NCBI RefSeq assembly: GCF_902167145.1
Contig: NC_050096.1
Span: 83,386,683-83,450,682, forward strand
Length of the DNA: 64,000 bases
Origin: Zea mays
Taxonomy: Eukaryota; Streptophyta; Magnoliopsida; Poales; Poaceae
Direction: 5' to 3'
Shown here: positions 1 to 11,342 of the stretch, piece by piece
How positions within the stretch are numbered: the stretch's first letter is position 1
Layout of the letters: every line of letters starts with the position of its first letter
The notes under the pieces: generated by a model
Databases searched by the model: none
What the model was told of the DNA's origin: nothing
The model's input: only the letters and a program-made list of their open reading frames with translations
Program-made: the position numbers and the translations under genes

Positions 1-555
1 GAAGCGAGATCCACGGGCGGAAGGTCGACATCAAGTTGAGATTTGGGGCAGAGTCCGTGAGGTTGAAGACCGACCTGAAGGAGTGGCCCACGCGTAAGGG
101 ATGAGGAGGGAGAATGGCAAGATGGCCCCACGCGTAAGTGACTCAGAGAAAAAGATAAGGGCGCTGATGGGCCAGTGGGGTGCGATTCAGTCATGGGCCA
201 AGCAGGAAAATAGGGCCCATAGCTCAGTTTCTTATCCCTTTTTTTCTTTTATCCATTCTTTTCCAAATTTAAAACTTCAATTCAAATTTAAATCCGGTTT
301 GAACATTGGCTTTCTGAATATACCCAATAAGAATCCTAATAATTCTAAGGAGTGCTCTAATATTTATCCTTATATAATACCTATTAACCTAAATAAAGGA
401 TAATTTATATAAGAATCCCTTTATTGAATCTTTATTATTAAACACTTTTAGGAGATGTGACTTCAAAAGTTTTGAAAGAAGAGATAAAAAAATTCTAACT
501 CAAAACCTTTGGAAAATTTTACATAATTCTCAAAATGAGATTTTGAGGTGTTACA
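1..555 (-). repeat. 3' LTR, partial (first 555 nt of the LTR)
   Basis: Nearly identical to 4490-5045. Its boundary at 555/556 is marked by the TGTAACACC LTR terminus (minus strand) next to a G-rich polypurine tract. The remaining 2.6 kb lie to the left of the window. Confidence 0.9.
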
Positions 556-610
556 AATCCTACCCCCTTAACAAAAATCTCGTCCTCGAGATTTGTAAGG
601 AACATGATAC
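556..610 (-). pseudogene. Remnant of pol C-terminus and polypurine tract
   Basis: Read on the minus strand this short stretch encodes TNLEDEIFVKGVG, the ending typical of Del/Tekay gypsy pol after the integrase chromodomain. It overlaps the polypurine tract AAGGGGGTAGGAT just before the 3' LTR. Upstream of it the frame is lost in AT-rich non-coding DNA, so everything from gag to most of integrase is missing. This fixes the strand and clade of the element. Confidence 0.75.
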
Positions 611-1847
611 AACAAATTTAGCTTGTAGTCTAGGTTTCAGTTTCTAGTTAGTTCAAAAATCAAGAGTCCTTTTTTTATTAGTTAGTTATTAGGAGAGCAT
701 AGGTATATATGGTTATAGACACTTTATTATGCAGGATAAAAGATATCTTTTAAAGCCTATATAGGTTTGGGAAAGAAAGAGTGGGGTAAAGAAAGACTCC
801 ATCCAATATTGTGGATCTTGACTCATCTTGGTGACCTCACTTGATCCTTGAAGACTTGAGTTGGTGCTCATCCTTTCTTGATGAAGTTGATCATCTTCTT
901 CGGTCTTGTCTCATTGATTAGGAGTTAGTGTATATTATTGGGCTGGGGAATATGGTTAAGATAGGTATGGATGAGATAGACTACATGATGTAGGTCAAAA
1001 GTTTGTTTGATGTTAGGTGGGGATAGGCAGGTCATGCAATCCATCAAGACTCTATTGGTTGGGTTGGTTTCTCATTCTTTATTTAGTGTAGGGTGAACTA
1101 AGTTAAAACATGTGGAGAGGGTCTAATCTATTTCACAAGTATTATCTAACATGTTTAGTAAGTCACTTTAGATTAGATCAGATCTATGTTAGATTGGTGT
1201 GACTAATTTGACTAGATAAGATCTAATTAATTTGCATTAGATCATGGTTGTTAAACTAGAGTGGGATAAATATGCTAATTAGGGCAAGATGAATCCATAA
1301 GGATAAGGTAGAATCTTTTGAGGTCAGTTAGATCTATTAGGATGAGATAAATCTTTTCAAGATAAGATGAATCTACTAAGTTAATGAAGTATCTTTGAAG
1401 ATAAGATGGATCTTATGAAGCTAGATGTATTTAATGAGGTATTCTTAGTTTGTATAGTCATCTTATAATTTTTTTTATTTATTTATATTTATGCCTATAT
1501 GTATATGCAGATGTAATTGTGGACATCACTCCACAACCCATCACACTCAATCTAAGATCAAATCAGACAAATATCATAAGAACAAACATTCAAGCATACA
1601 AATATTTACAAAAGTAGTTTTGATTTTGTCCCTAAGATGAGGTTTCCTATTCCTAAAGTCACTTTAGGCACATGATTTCAAAGTGTAAAATCCATATTTG
1701 TCTTTTAGAAAGAAAAGATAAGAATAATCAGAGTAAAGCGGAAATAGATGAGAAAAGATTAAGAAAAGTTTAGAAAGAATCAGAGTGGCAAAGGTAAGTA
1801 AGAATTGGTTGTCCAGTTCTATCTAGGTTTCGTCCTACAGTCAACAT
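611..1847 (-). other. Non-coding interior of the Del/Tekay-like element
   Basis: About 1.2 kb of AT-rich sequence between PBS and the pol remnant. I find no gag, protease, RT or integrase motif on either strand. Short degenerate GATAAGATGAATCT-like motifs recur around 1260-1440. It is either replaced interior sequence or the leftover of a large deletion. Confidence 0.6.
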
Positions 1848-1860
1848 TCCTCTGATACCA
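1848..1860 (-). promoter_or_regulatory. Primer binding site (initiator Met-tRNA type)
   Basis: The minus strand reads TGGTATCAGAGG four bases after the LTR end at 1865, complementary to the 3' end of plant initiator Met-tRNA. Confidence 0.85.
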
Positions 1861-1864
1861 CTTC

Positions 1865-4800
1865 TGTCACACCCGAATTTTAGGGGTCCAAAACCCGAGC
1901 GCGAACATAATCACCAGGTGTGCTAGTACCAAGTCTCACACATATGATGAATCATGGCACAGGATCGAATGTCACATCTTTACTACATAACAGGAGTTCT
2001 ATACAAAATAAATAGATAATTACATTATAAGGAGACAACGGTCCAGCAACCCAAAGTTGACTGGGAGACGACGGCCTAGATCTCTCACGAACTCATCGCA
2101 GCATCCTCCTTGCGCCTCATCATGCGGTACCTGTTCTTGACCTGTGGGGGGGGTGTGAGACAGCAAGAGTGAGCTCACATACGTTCATCGCTCAACAAGT
2201 TGTGGGGAATAATGTGCATGAACTCGCCAAAGGTGGGAGCTCACGTGAAGTGTAAGGCTTACCAAAGAGGATGGTTAGAGCTGAGCATTGCTTTTAAAGT
2301 TGGTCAAAATTTTATTAGCAGTTACTAAGTATAAGTAAATACCAACCCAATTAAGTAGTAGAACAAAAGAAACATCATCACCTGCGATGCAATGCATATA
2401 ACAAATTGAATTTAGTTCCATAAATTAATCATCAGAGAGTCCTGAGCTGCTCATGACCGTGAGCTCGGCTAGTATACCAGTTTTACACTCTGCAGAGGTG
2501 GTACCCTTTACCCACAAGTCATGTTACCCATCTGCCAAGGGATCGCGACTTCCCATACACCTCTACCGAGGAGGCGAGGCAGGGTAACACTACGAGGCCT
2601 TTACAAAGTTCCACTAGCTTCAGAAAACCCGCTACAGTTTATAGGAAGCTCCAATGCAGGGTTCTTGCCTGACCGCCATCGCAGCAAAATCAAGCAAGGA
2701 CCTCCCTACACTGACCACTCCCCTACTGCCCTTGCCCCTTTCGGGTAAGGTAGTCCTCCACTAGCTTTCCTAATTAATCAGCCAAGGGCGTCCATAAACC
2801 CTTGTGGTGGCACGTGTTTCTCAAGTTAAGCTCTATGTTCCAATTAACATTAATGATCTTGACATGAACAGTAAATAACAACGGATAACAAAAGTATAAT
2901 CATGAATAATGTGTATCTCAATGCCCAAAACCACATATAGCACTAGCAAGTACTACCCAAAAAGTTCAGTGGTAGACAAACTAGGGTAACCTATTAGGTC
3001 CCATCAAAATTAACCTATGCAGATCATTATGATTAATTAGAACATGAGTGGGTAAAAGAAGTGATCAAGGGCACAACTTGCCTGGGACTTGAGATTCCAG
3101 GTACCAGGATGATCTTCAGGTGACTCGTAACCTCGCGCTAGTCGTAGCAATACAAACAAGCATGGTATAGGCAAAATTTAACATCACACCAAACATAAGA
3201 ATAAACTGTGTAATAATAATCTACGCGTCTCTACGAGACTAACGGAACTTGAACGGATCAAATCGGAGTTATAGATTTTAAGTTATGAATTTCGAGAGAT
3301 TCTATGTGTTTTGTACAAGATTAAATAAGATATGAATTTTATTGTGACTTTCATGTGAAAACAGTGGTACCAAATGATAAACAATAATTTTATAAAATTA
3401 TAGAAATTGGAATGAATAAATTTGGACTCCATATGAATTTTCTAGGAACTTTACAAGTTCAAATGATTATTTTCACATTAAAACCCCATTTCCATAATCT
3501 TTTATCCAGTTTATGTGCTCTTTGGGCTGGCGCATTATAACAGAAAAGTCTAGGGGTTAATGCGCGAAAAGTTCCATGACACAGGTTTACCCCGCGGGGG
3601 ACGGCGGGTTTATTATGTCTATCCCTGGGGTCTCTTTTGCAAAATCGCCAAGCCGAAAGGGTACGGTGCGTTATGAGCCGCACGATCCAAATTAGACACG
3701 CGAGATTAGACCCATACAACATCGAACCGGTATTCCCCCTGGGCCCTCCGATCAGTGATCCCACGGCGCGGATTCAATTTGGTCGAAGGGGTAACCTAGA
3801 GTCTACCAGAGCTGTCCATCAGGGGATCAACGGCTGAAGTCCAGGCTTCCACACCGAGTGCCCAGGGCGGCGGCGCCCGAGCTCAACACGGTGGAGCGCA
3901 CGCCGGTGATGGTGATCTAGCGCCCTAGGTCGACATCCAGTACCCCAAGGGAGGAACGGAGAGCCCCAACACAAACCTCAGGAGATGGCGAATGCACAAG
4001 GGGTAGTCTTACCGGCAGTGGTGGGGAGTGCTGGGTCGCCCACGGTGACCTGCGATCCGAGGCGGAAGGATTGCTCCGGCGAGCAAATCCCCACACCGGA
4101 GAAGGTCCCAAAGTTAGGCAATCAACGCGCGAGCTCCCGTGGTTCTGATGAGGTCTCACCGGCACGCCGAAGCCAAGCTATTGCCCACGTAGAGATGGCC
4201 ACCGGTGGTCTGACACGTCGATATCCGTTCGTCCATGGTTGCTACGGCGGAGGCGAGAAGGGCCAGTGCGTCGAGTACCAAGTATCGCACCCGATTCCAG
4301 AGCGAGGCACAGGCTGCGGTCAAGCTTGGTTCGGCTGGCGGCGGTGATGAGAATTCATGGCGTAAGCTCGTGCGGGCGACAGACAAGCTTAGGTTCTAGG
4401 AGAAGGGCTCGACACATCGGGTTGGGGAGAACGAGGATACCGCGACGCCCGATTTATACCCCGGTAGCGAAGTCCGAGCATGGGCACGAGAAGCGAGATC
4501 CACGGGCGGAAGGTCGGCATCAAGTTGAGATTTGGGGCAGAGTCCGTGAGGTTGAAGACCGACCTGAAGGAGTGGCCCACGCGTAAGGGATGAGGAGGGA
4601 GAATGGCAAGATGGCCCCATGCGTAAGTGACTCAGAGAAAAAGATAAGGGCGCTGATGGGCCAGTGGGGTGCGATTCAGTCATGGGCCAAGCAGGAAAAT
4701 AGGGCCCATAGCTCAGTTTCTTATCCCTTTTTTTTCTTTTATCCATTCTTTTCCAAATTTAAAACTTCAATTCAAATTTAAATCCGGTTTGAACATTGGC

Positions 4801-5045
4801 TTTCTGAATATTCCCAATAAGAATCCTAATAATTCTAAGGAGTGCTCTAATATTTATCCTTATATAATACCTATTAACCTAAATAAAGGATAATTTATAT
4901 AAGAATCCCTTTATTGAATCTTTATTATTAAACACTTTTAGGAGATGTGACTTCAAAAGTTTTGAAAGAAGAGATAAAAAAATTCTAACTCAAAACCTTT
5001 GGAAAATTTTACATAATTCTCAAAATGAGATTTTGAGGTGTTACA
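1865..5045 (-). repeat. 5' LTR, 3181 bp, Del/Tekay-like
   Basis: Bounded by TGTAACACC (minus-strand start at 5045) and GTGTGACA (end at 1865). It contains no credible gene; the short frames inside it overlap each other in several frames. It resembles, in reverse orientation and with clear divergence, the 3.9 kb solo LTR at 42224-46121: both carry the 'cacctggtgatt' terminal segment and the motif around the phrase 'ggaatctcaagttcc'. Confidence 0.88.
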
Positions 5046-6565
5046 CCGGGACACACCCCAATTTCCCCTCTCCCTCCCCAATTTCCTCTGCCAGCGCTCA
5101 CCCGCCGTTCTCTGCGCAGTCGCCGAGGTCCGCCACCGTCGACTCGGGCTACCGCCGCGCCTTCGCCGCCACCGAGGAGTCCCCGGAGTTCGCCTTGAGG
5201 TAAGGAACCTCCCCCGCCCTCTCCCTTCCTTTTTATTGCCCCCCGCTGCGCTTAATTCCTCGCCGGAGTCCTTTAGCGCCACCGCCGAGCCGCTTCGCCG
5301 TGGGCCGCCCCCCTCCGGTGCCCCTGTCCCGACCTAGTCCCCATCGGAAGGTTCCCCGCGCCCTCCCCAACCTCCCCGGCCATCCAGGTCGCCCCAAGGA
5401 CCCGCAGAGCCCCCGCGCCCCTCGTCTCCGGCGAGTTCTCCGCCGCGGGAACGGGCGCCGCCGCCTCTGCTAGCTGGAGGGGAAGACAGAAGCCAGCCGC
5501 CAGATCTCCGCCGTCCAGCTTAGATCGGACGACCCTATTTCAAATAGGCCGAGCCCAACCCTAGCCGTCCGCCTGAGATCCAACGGCCCAGAGTCGTTCC
5601 CCCCCCCCCCCCCCCGCACTCCGCCTTCCTGTCAATCGGGCCCCGCCTGTCAGCCGCTCGCGCGCCCGCTCTGCCCTCCCGGCCCTGCCTGTCAGCCGTC
5701 CGCGCCCGCTCTGCCCGCCTGGTCCCGCCTGTCAGCCGCTCATGCCGCCGCGTGCTCGCGCGCCCGCCCGCGGATCTAATCTCGGCCGTTGATCCGAGAT
5801 CCAACGGCCGTAGAAGCTTGATACCCTTTCGCCCGCGCAATTTCTTAAAGAGACCCCCGGTTTTCTGCAAATTGACCCGCCGTCCCTAGATCTTCACAGT
5901 TAGGTCCTCGGACCTTTTATTTAATTCAAAATAAGTATTTAAGGAATATTTTTAATCCCTAATCTTGTAAAATTCATAACTTTGTCATATGAACTCCAAA
6001 TTAGGTGCTTCAAATTGCAAAATGTTCATAATATTCTTATCTACCTATTTAAACAATGTTTCCCTGCTGTTTTTATGTCCCAATTAATAGTTGATCATTA
6101 GGGTAAAATTAATGTTATTGGAACCCTATTTGAGATAAATAAAAGATAGTAGACTTTAATAAAAGTTGGAGCACCTAAGTTTATGGACTTAACACCATGT
6201 AATGATTTAACCCCACCACTGACTTAGACCTGATTAGTGGATAATGAATCACTTTGTATAGTCATCTACCCTAGACCCAGGGAACACCAGATTGCCAATC
6301 CTTTTCTACTATGAACTTGTGATCTCTCTGCTGCATATGTTTGGTATATTGCTTTTGTTTGTTATTCCCCAAGTGCGTAGAATGAATGATTACTTTACAT
6401 AGACAACGGGCAGTCTGTGTTTCCCGAGGAGGTTGCAGAAGAGGTCCCTGAGCAGTAGTTTGGTGAAGGCAAGTGTCCTCTGACCCATTATGTCCTATTC
6501 ACTTATAATTCACTCTCCCGCATTACTTAATTGCCGTGTTATAAAGCTGTGTTTCCTTTCCTCTT
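5046..6565 (+). repeat. Fragment of an older gypsy LTR, the insertion host of both left-hand elements
   Basis: A GC-rich stretch (5046-5830, including a 17-C run at 5599-5615) is followed by AT-rich DNA, then a GAGGAGGTTGCAGAAGAGGT-type segment. This is the same architecture as plus-strand Tekay/Prem1-like LTRs. It begins exactly where the 5' LTR of the minus-strand element stops and ends where Huck-like repeats begin. The matching 3' tip, ending CCGGGTGTGACA, lies on the other side of the Huck-like element at 15042-15097. The family assignment is inference. Confidence 0.55.
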
Positions 6566-7000
6566 GTTTCGAGTATCAGGACTTGTTCGTCGGTAGCAGA
6601 ATCACTTATCCGAGCGAGAGTTACTTATCTCGGAAGGTGATGAGTGAGGTATCCGTATCCTGGAGGCGTAGGAGTCCCTCGGCTCGGTCGGCCTTGCCGC
6701 TTACGTGTACTCTTACTCGTCCGCAGGATTCTGTTATCGATATAGTCGAGAAGGCACGAAAATCGTTCTGGCAGAAAAGTTTTCGAGCGTTAAGACTCGT
6801 TCGGTTAGCAGGATCGCTTATCCGAGCACGCGTTACTTATCGCGGAAGGTGATGAGTGAGGTATCCGTATCCTGGAGGCGTAGGAGTCTCTCGGCTCGGT
6901 CGGCCTTGCCACTTACGTGTACTCCGTCGTTTTCAGGACCCCGCTATCGAAACAGTCGAAAAGCGCGAAAGACATTATGGCAGAAAGACTTTTTCCGAGG
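6566..7000 (-). repeat. Two 214-bp tandem repeats in the Huck-like 3' region
   Basis: The block starting TTTCGAG at 6567 recurs at 6781, both holding 'ggtgatgagtgaggtatccg' and 'ctcggctcggtcggccttgc'. A third copy appears to begin near 6991 and stops. The array lies downstream of integrase (minus strand), where a 3' untranslated region is expected. Confidence 0.85.
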
Positions 7001-7095
7001 AAAATTTTGACGCAGAGGGGGTTCCCCCCTTCTAGCCCCCGAGGGAGGGTCGGGCTTTGCCGAGGCAAGGCTGACCCTTCCTTGACGGTTAGACT

Positions 7096-8204
7096 CTATT
7101 TGTGTATGTAAAGAGAATGGGGTATATGAACAACTCGAAAACATCTTAAGGGTAAAAGCGACGTAGCTATCGGATGTTCCAAGCGTTGTTGTAGACCTCG
7201 CCATGATCGTTGGCCAGCTTGTATGTTCCGGGCTTCAAAATCTTGGCGATGATGAACGGCCCTTCCTAGGGAGGAGTAAGCTTGTGGCGCCCTCGGGCAT
7301 CCTGCCGCAGCCGAAGTACCAAGTCTCCCACCTGGAAGTCTCAGGACCGAACCCCTCGGGCATGGTAGCGTCGCACAGACTGCTGATACCGCGCCGAGTG
7401 TAGTAAGGCCATGTCCCGAGCCTCTTCCAGATGGTCTAGTGAGTCTTCTCGGCTGGTCTGGTTGCTTTGGTCGTCGTACGCCCTTGTCCTCGGGGAACCG
7501 TATTCTAAGTCTGTGGGCAAGATAGCCTCGGCCCCATAGACTAGAAAGAACAGCGAGAAACATGTGGCCCGGCTTGGCGTTGTCCTCAGGCTCTAGACCA
7601 CCGAGGGTAGTTCCTTCATCCACCGCTTGCCAAACTTGTTGAGGTCGTTGTAGATCCTCGGTTTAAGTCCCTGCAGAATCATGCCGATGGCACGCTCCAC
7701 CTGCCCATTCGTCATGGGGTAAGCCACGGTGGCCCAGTCCACACGGATGTGGTGGTCCTCGCAGAAGTCGAGGAACTTCTTCCCAGTGAACTGGGTGCCA
7801 TTGTCGGTGATGATGGAGTTTGGGACCCCAAAGCGATGGATGATGTTGGTGAAGAACGCCACCGCCTGCTCGGACCTGATGCTGGTTAGGGGTCGGACCT
7901 CGATCCACTTGGAGAATTTGTCGATGGCGACCAGCAGGTGCGAGAAGCCCCCGGGTGCCTTCTGCAAGGGACCGACGAGGTTCAGACCCCACACAACAAA
8001 CGACCAGGTGATGGGTATTGTCTGCAGGGCCTGAGCGGGTAGGTGCGTCTGTCTCGCGTAGAATTGACACCCTTGGCAAGAGCGCACAATCCTAGTGGCG
8101 TCGGCCACCGCGGTTGGCCAGTAGAAGCCTTGTCGGAAGGCGTTCCCAACGAGGGCTCGAGGTGCTGCATGGTGGCCGCAAGCCCCCGAGTGTATCTCCT
8201 GCAA
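7096..8204 (-). pseudogene. Huck-like integrase (degenerate)
   Basis: The minus-strand frame from 8204 to 7593 contains an integrase zinc-binding region (HSGACGHH then SCQGCQFYA) and the catalytic core. The second catalytic Asp (ITDNGTQF) and the Glu (NGQVERA) are visible. The first catalytic Asp, expected in a GLDLVGPL-type motif, reads Asn (GLNLVGPL). A stop near 7593 and a frame change split off the C-terminal part, which continues in another frame to about 7096. Upstream the frame is broken between 8319 and 8204. The missing catalytic residue and the frame breaks make it non-functional. Confidence 0.8.
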
Positions 8205-8318
8205 TAGCTCCTATCCTTCGGCGATGGATATGCATCGTTGGAGAATGCCTGAGGGGCTGCGGTGGTAGAGCTCCTTTTCATCACCCAGTAAGACGAATGA
8301 CTTGGCGCGCCGCGCCAG

Positions 8319-10250
8319 TCACCGAGCTCCGACCTTGTCGAGGGGTAGCTCTCCTTGGTGGAGATATTGCAGGTACGGGGTCTGCCAGTTTCGATTAGGC
8401 GTGACCCCATTCCGCTCTCCCTCGACGCGCAGTGCCTCACCCTCGGCGACCGAGGATACCTCGGGCTGGGCCGAGGCCTCCTCGGGCTCGGGCGTGTCGT
8501 CGGTCTTGACGGAGGGTTGATGTATGTCTCTGGAAAAGACGTCTAGGGGAACCGTTGTCCACCCCGAGGCTATTTTAGCCAGCTCATCCGCAGTCTCGTT
8601 GTATCGTCGAGCGATGTGGTTGAGCTCGAGCCCGTAGAACTTGTCTTCCAGGCGCCGAACTTCGTCGCAGTAGGCCTCCATCTTCCGGTCGCGGCAGTGC
8701 GAGTTCTTCATGACTTGATCAATGACAAGCTGCGAGTCGCCACGAGCGTCGAGGCGCCGAACCCCTAGCTCGATGGCGATGCGCAACCCGTTAACCAGAG
8801 CCTCGTACTCGGCCATGTTGTTTGATGCCGGGAAATGGAGGCGCAACACGTAGCGGAGGTGCTTCCCGAGGGGTGAGATGAAGAGCACGCCCGCGCCAGC
8901 TCCTGTTTTCATCAGCGACCCATCGAAGTATATGGTCCAGAGTTCCGGTTGGATCGGAGCTGTTGGTAGCTGGGTGTCGACCCATTCAGCCACGAAGTCC
9001 GCCGAGACTTGGGACTTGATGGCCTTCCGAGGAGCGAACGAGATTGTCTCGCCCATGATCTCCACTGCCCACTTTGCTATCCTACCCGAGGCCTCTCGGC
9101 ACTGGATGATCTCCCCCAGGGGGAAGGATGACACCACAGTCACCGGATGAGACTCGAAGTAGTGTCGCAACTTTCGTCGCGTCAGGATTACTGCGTACAG
9201 TAGCTTCTGAATTTGCGGGTAGCGGATCTTGGTCTCGGATAGCACTTCACTGATGAAGTAAACCGGCCTCTGGATGAGCAGTGCATGCCCTTCTTCTTCT
9301 TGTCTCTCGACTACGATCGCGGTGCTGACCACCTGAGTGGTTGCGGCCACGTAGATCAAGAGGGCTTCTCCTGCAGCGGGGGGCACCAAGATGGGCGCAC
9401 TTGTAAGGAGTGCCTTTAAGTTGCTGAGGGCTTCCTCGACCTCGGGGGTCCAAGAGAAGCGCTCGGTCTTCCTTAAGAGGCGATACAAGGGTAGGCCTCT
9501 TTCGCCGAGGCGCGAGATGAAGCGGCTCAGAGCCGCAAGGCATCCCATGACCCTTTGTACTCCTTTCAAGCCTTTGATAGGCCCCATGTTGGTGACGGCC
9601 GCGATTTTCTCCGGGTTGGCCTCGATGCCCCGCTCGGAGACGATGAACCCCAGGAGCATGCCTCGGGGGACTCCGAAGACACACTTCTCGAGATTGAGTT
9701 TCACGCCCTTCGCTCTCAGACACTTGAACATCGTTTCAAGGTCAGAGAGGAGGTCGGAGGCTTTCCTCGTCTTGACTACGATGTCATCGACGTAAGCCTC
9801 GACCGTTCGGCCGATAAGCTCTCCGAACACGTGGTTCATGCACCTTTGGTATGTTGTGCCTGCATTCCTCAAACCAAATGGCATGGTAGTATAGCAGTAC
9901 ATGCCAAAAGGTGTGATGAAAGAAGTCGCGAGCTTGTCGGACTCTTTCATCTTAATTTGGTGATACCCTGAGTAGGCGTCGAGGAATGACAGGGTTTCGC
10001 ACCCAGCAGTGGAGTCCACGATTTGATCGATGCGAGGCAGAGGGTAGGGAACCTTCGGACATGCTTTGTTTAGACCAGTGTAGTCTACACACATACTCCA
10101 TTTCCCACCTTTCTTTTTCACAAGCACAGGGTTGGCTAACCATTCAGGATGGAATACCTCTTTGATGAACCTTGCAGCCATCAGCTTGTGGATCTCCTCG
10201 CCTATGGCTCTACGCTTTTCTTCGTCGAAACGACGCAGAGGCTGCTTCAC
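8319..10250 (-). CDS. Huck-like reverse transcriptase and RNase H (643-codon open frame)
   Basis: An uninterrupted minus-strand frame that starts mid-polyprotein, so the first Met is not a natural start. RT motifs in order are WSMCVDYTGLNKACPK, FLDAYSGYHQI, TMPFGLRNAG and the catalytic YVDDIVVKT (near residue 156), followed by the thumb. A first RNase H region (PVYFISEVLSETKIRYPQ) is followed by a second, IYFDGSLMKTGAGAG with NNMAEYEAL and DSQLVIDQV. This double RNase H arrangement is known for Tat-lineage gypsy elements. The frame ends at a stop before integrase. RT motifs look intact, but the copy is isolated between broken neighbours. Confidence 0.88.
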   Translation of the reverse strand: MKQPLRRFDEEKRRAIGEEIHKLMAARFIKEVFHPEWLANPVLVKKKGGKWSMCVDYTGLNKACPKVPYPLPRIDQIVDSTAGCETLSFLDAYSGYHQIKMKESDKLATSFITPFGMYCYTTMPFGLRNAGTTYQRCMNHVFGELIGRTVEAYVDDIVVKTRKASDLLSDLETMFKCLRAKGVKLNLEKCVFGVPRGMLLGFIVSERGIEANPEKIAAVTNMGPIKGLKGVQRVMGCLAALSRFISRLGERGLPLYRLLRKTERFSWTPEVEEALSNLKALLTSAPILVPPAAGEALLIYVAATTQVVSTAIVVERQEEEGHALLIQRPVYFISEVLSETKIRYPQIQKLLYAVILTRRKLRHYFESHPVTVVSSFPLGEIIQCREASGRIAKWAVEIMGETISFAPRKAIKSQVSADFVAEWVDTQLPTAPIQPELWTIYFDGSLMKTGAGAGVLFISPLGKHLRYVLRLHFPASNNMAEYEALVNGLRIAIELGVRRLDARGDSQLVIDQVMKNSHCRDRKMEAYCDEVRRLEDKFYGLELNHIARRYNETADELAKIASGWTTVPLDVFSRDIHQPSVKTDDTPEPEEASAQPEVSSVAEGEALRVEGERNGVTPNRNWQTPYLQYLHQGELPLDKVGAR

Positions 10251-11342
10251 GGGTTGGGCACCGGCTCAGATATCCAGTAAGTGCTCAGCGACATCCCTCG
10301 GTATGCCTGGCATGTCCAAGGGACTCCACGCAAACACCTCGGCGTTCGCGCAGAGAAAGTCGACGAGCACTGCTTCCTATTTGGGGTCGAGCTCGGAGCC
10401 GATCCGGACTTGCTTGCAGGATTCGTTGCTGGGGTCGAGAGGGACGGACTTAACCGCCTTTGCTGGCTCGAAGTTGCCGGCGTGGCGCTTTGCATCAGGC
10501 ACCTCCTTGGAGAGGCACTCCAGGTCGGCGATGAGGGCCTCGGATTCGATGAGGGCCTCAGCGTACTCCACGCACTCCATGTCGCATTCATACGCGTGTC
10601 GGTACGTGGATTCGACGGTGATGACCCCGTTGGGGCCCGACATCTTGAGCTTGAGGTAGGTGTAGTTGGGGACAGACATGAACTTGGCGTAGCACGGTCT
10701 CCCCAGCACCGCGTGGTAGGTTCCTCGGAACCCAACCACCTCGAACGTGAGGGTTTCTCTGCGGAAGTTGGAGGGAGTTCCGAAGCAGACGGGCAGATCG
10801 AGTTGTCCAAGGGGTAGGACGTGCTTCCTGGGGATGATCCCGTGAAAGGGCGCCGCACCGGCCCAGATCGTGGACATATCGATTTCCAAGAGCCCAAGGG
10901 TCTCGGCGTAGATGATGTTGAGGCTGCTGCCCCTGTCCATGAGGACCTTGGTGAGCCTGGTGTTGCCGACGACGGGGTCGACGACGAGCGGGTACTTTCC
11001 TGGGCTCGGCACGCAGTCGGGGTGGTCGCCTTGGTCGAAGGTGATGGGCTTGTCGGACCAGTCTAGGTAGACTGGCGCCGCCACCTCTACCGAGCAGACC
11101 TCCCTGCGCTCCTGCTTGCGGTGCCGAGCTAAGGCGTTCGCCACTCGCCCACCGTAGATCATGAAACAGCCGTGGACCTCGAGGAACTCCTCTGCCTTGT
11201 CGCCCTCCTTCTTGTCGTTGTCTTGGCCTTTGCCACCTTCCGCCGGGGGCCCAGTCTTATGGAAGTAGCGCCGAAGCATGACGCATTCCTCAAGGGTGTG
11301 CTTGACGGGACCCTGGTGGTAGGGGCACGACTCCTTGAGCAT
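10251..11342 (-). pseudogene. Huck-like gag C-terminus and protease
   Basis: The minus-strand frame 11342-10377 begins with a knuckle-like CPYHQGPVKHTLEEC and continues into a retroviral-type protease fold with HAVLGRPCYAKF. The active-site triplet, normally D-T/G/S-G, reads MDRGSS: Asp is present but Arg replaces the second residue. In-frame stops near 10377 and 10265 separate it from RT. Both stops and the altered active site indicate decay. Confidence 0.78.

Larger units (their letters stand above)
1..5045 (-). mobile_element. Del/Tekay-like gypsy LTR retrotransposon with gutted interior, 3' LTR cut by window edge
   Basis: Positions 1-555 repeat positions 4490-5045 with three substitutions and one T-run length change, so these are the inner and outer parts of two LTRs. 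On the minus strand the order is 5' LTR (5045 to 1865), primer binding site, about 1.3 kb interior, polypurine tract and 3' LTR (from 555 leftward, out of the window). The LTR begins TGTAACACCTCAAAATC and ends GTGTGACA. The PBS matches initiator Met-tRNA (TGGTATCAGAG). The only coding trace is the last few pol codons. LTRs above 3 kb with an iMet PBS and that C-terminal pol motif are typical of the Del/Tekay chromovirus clade. The interior is too short for gag-pol, so this copy is non-autonomous. The LTR identity means a recent insertion. Confidence 0.85.

Noticed and set aside
101..403. 100-codon plus-strand frame, repeated at 4590-4781 and 4669-4893
   Set aside because: It lies within the LTR, antisense to the element, and its ends change with a single T-run difference between the two LTR copies.
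3985..4746. Overlapping open frames on both strands in the 5' LTR
   Set aside because: GC-rich LTR sequence gives frames in four phases at once with no domain, no conserved start context and arbitrary ends.
5599..5615. 17-base C run
   Set aside because: Simple homopolymer in a GC-rich LTR. Its length is unreliable in assemblies and has no evident meaning.
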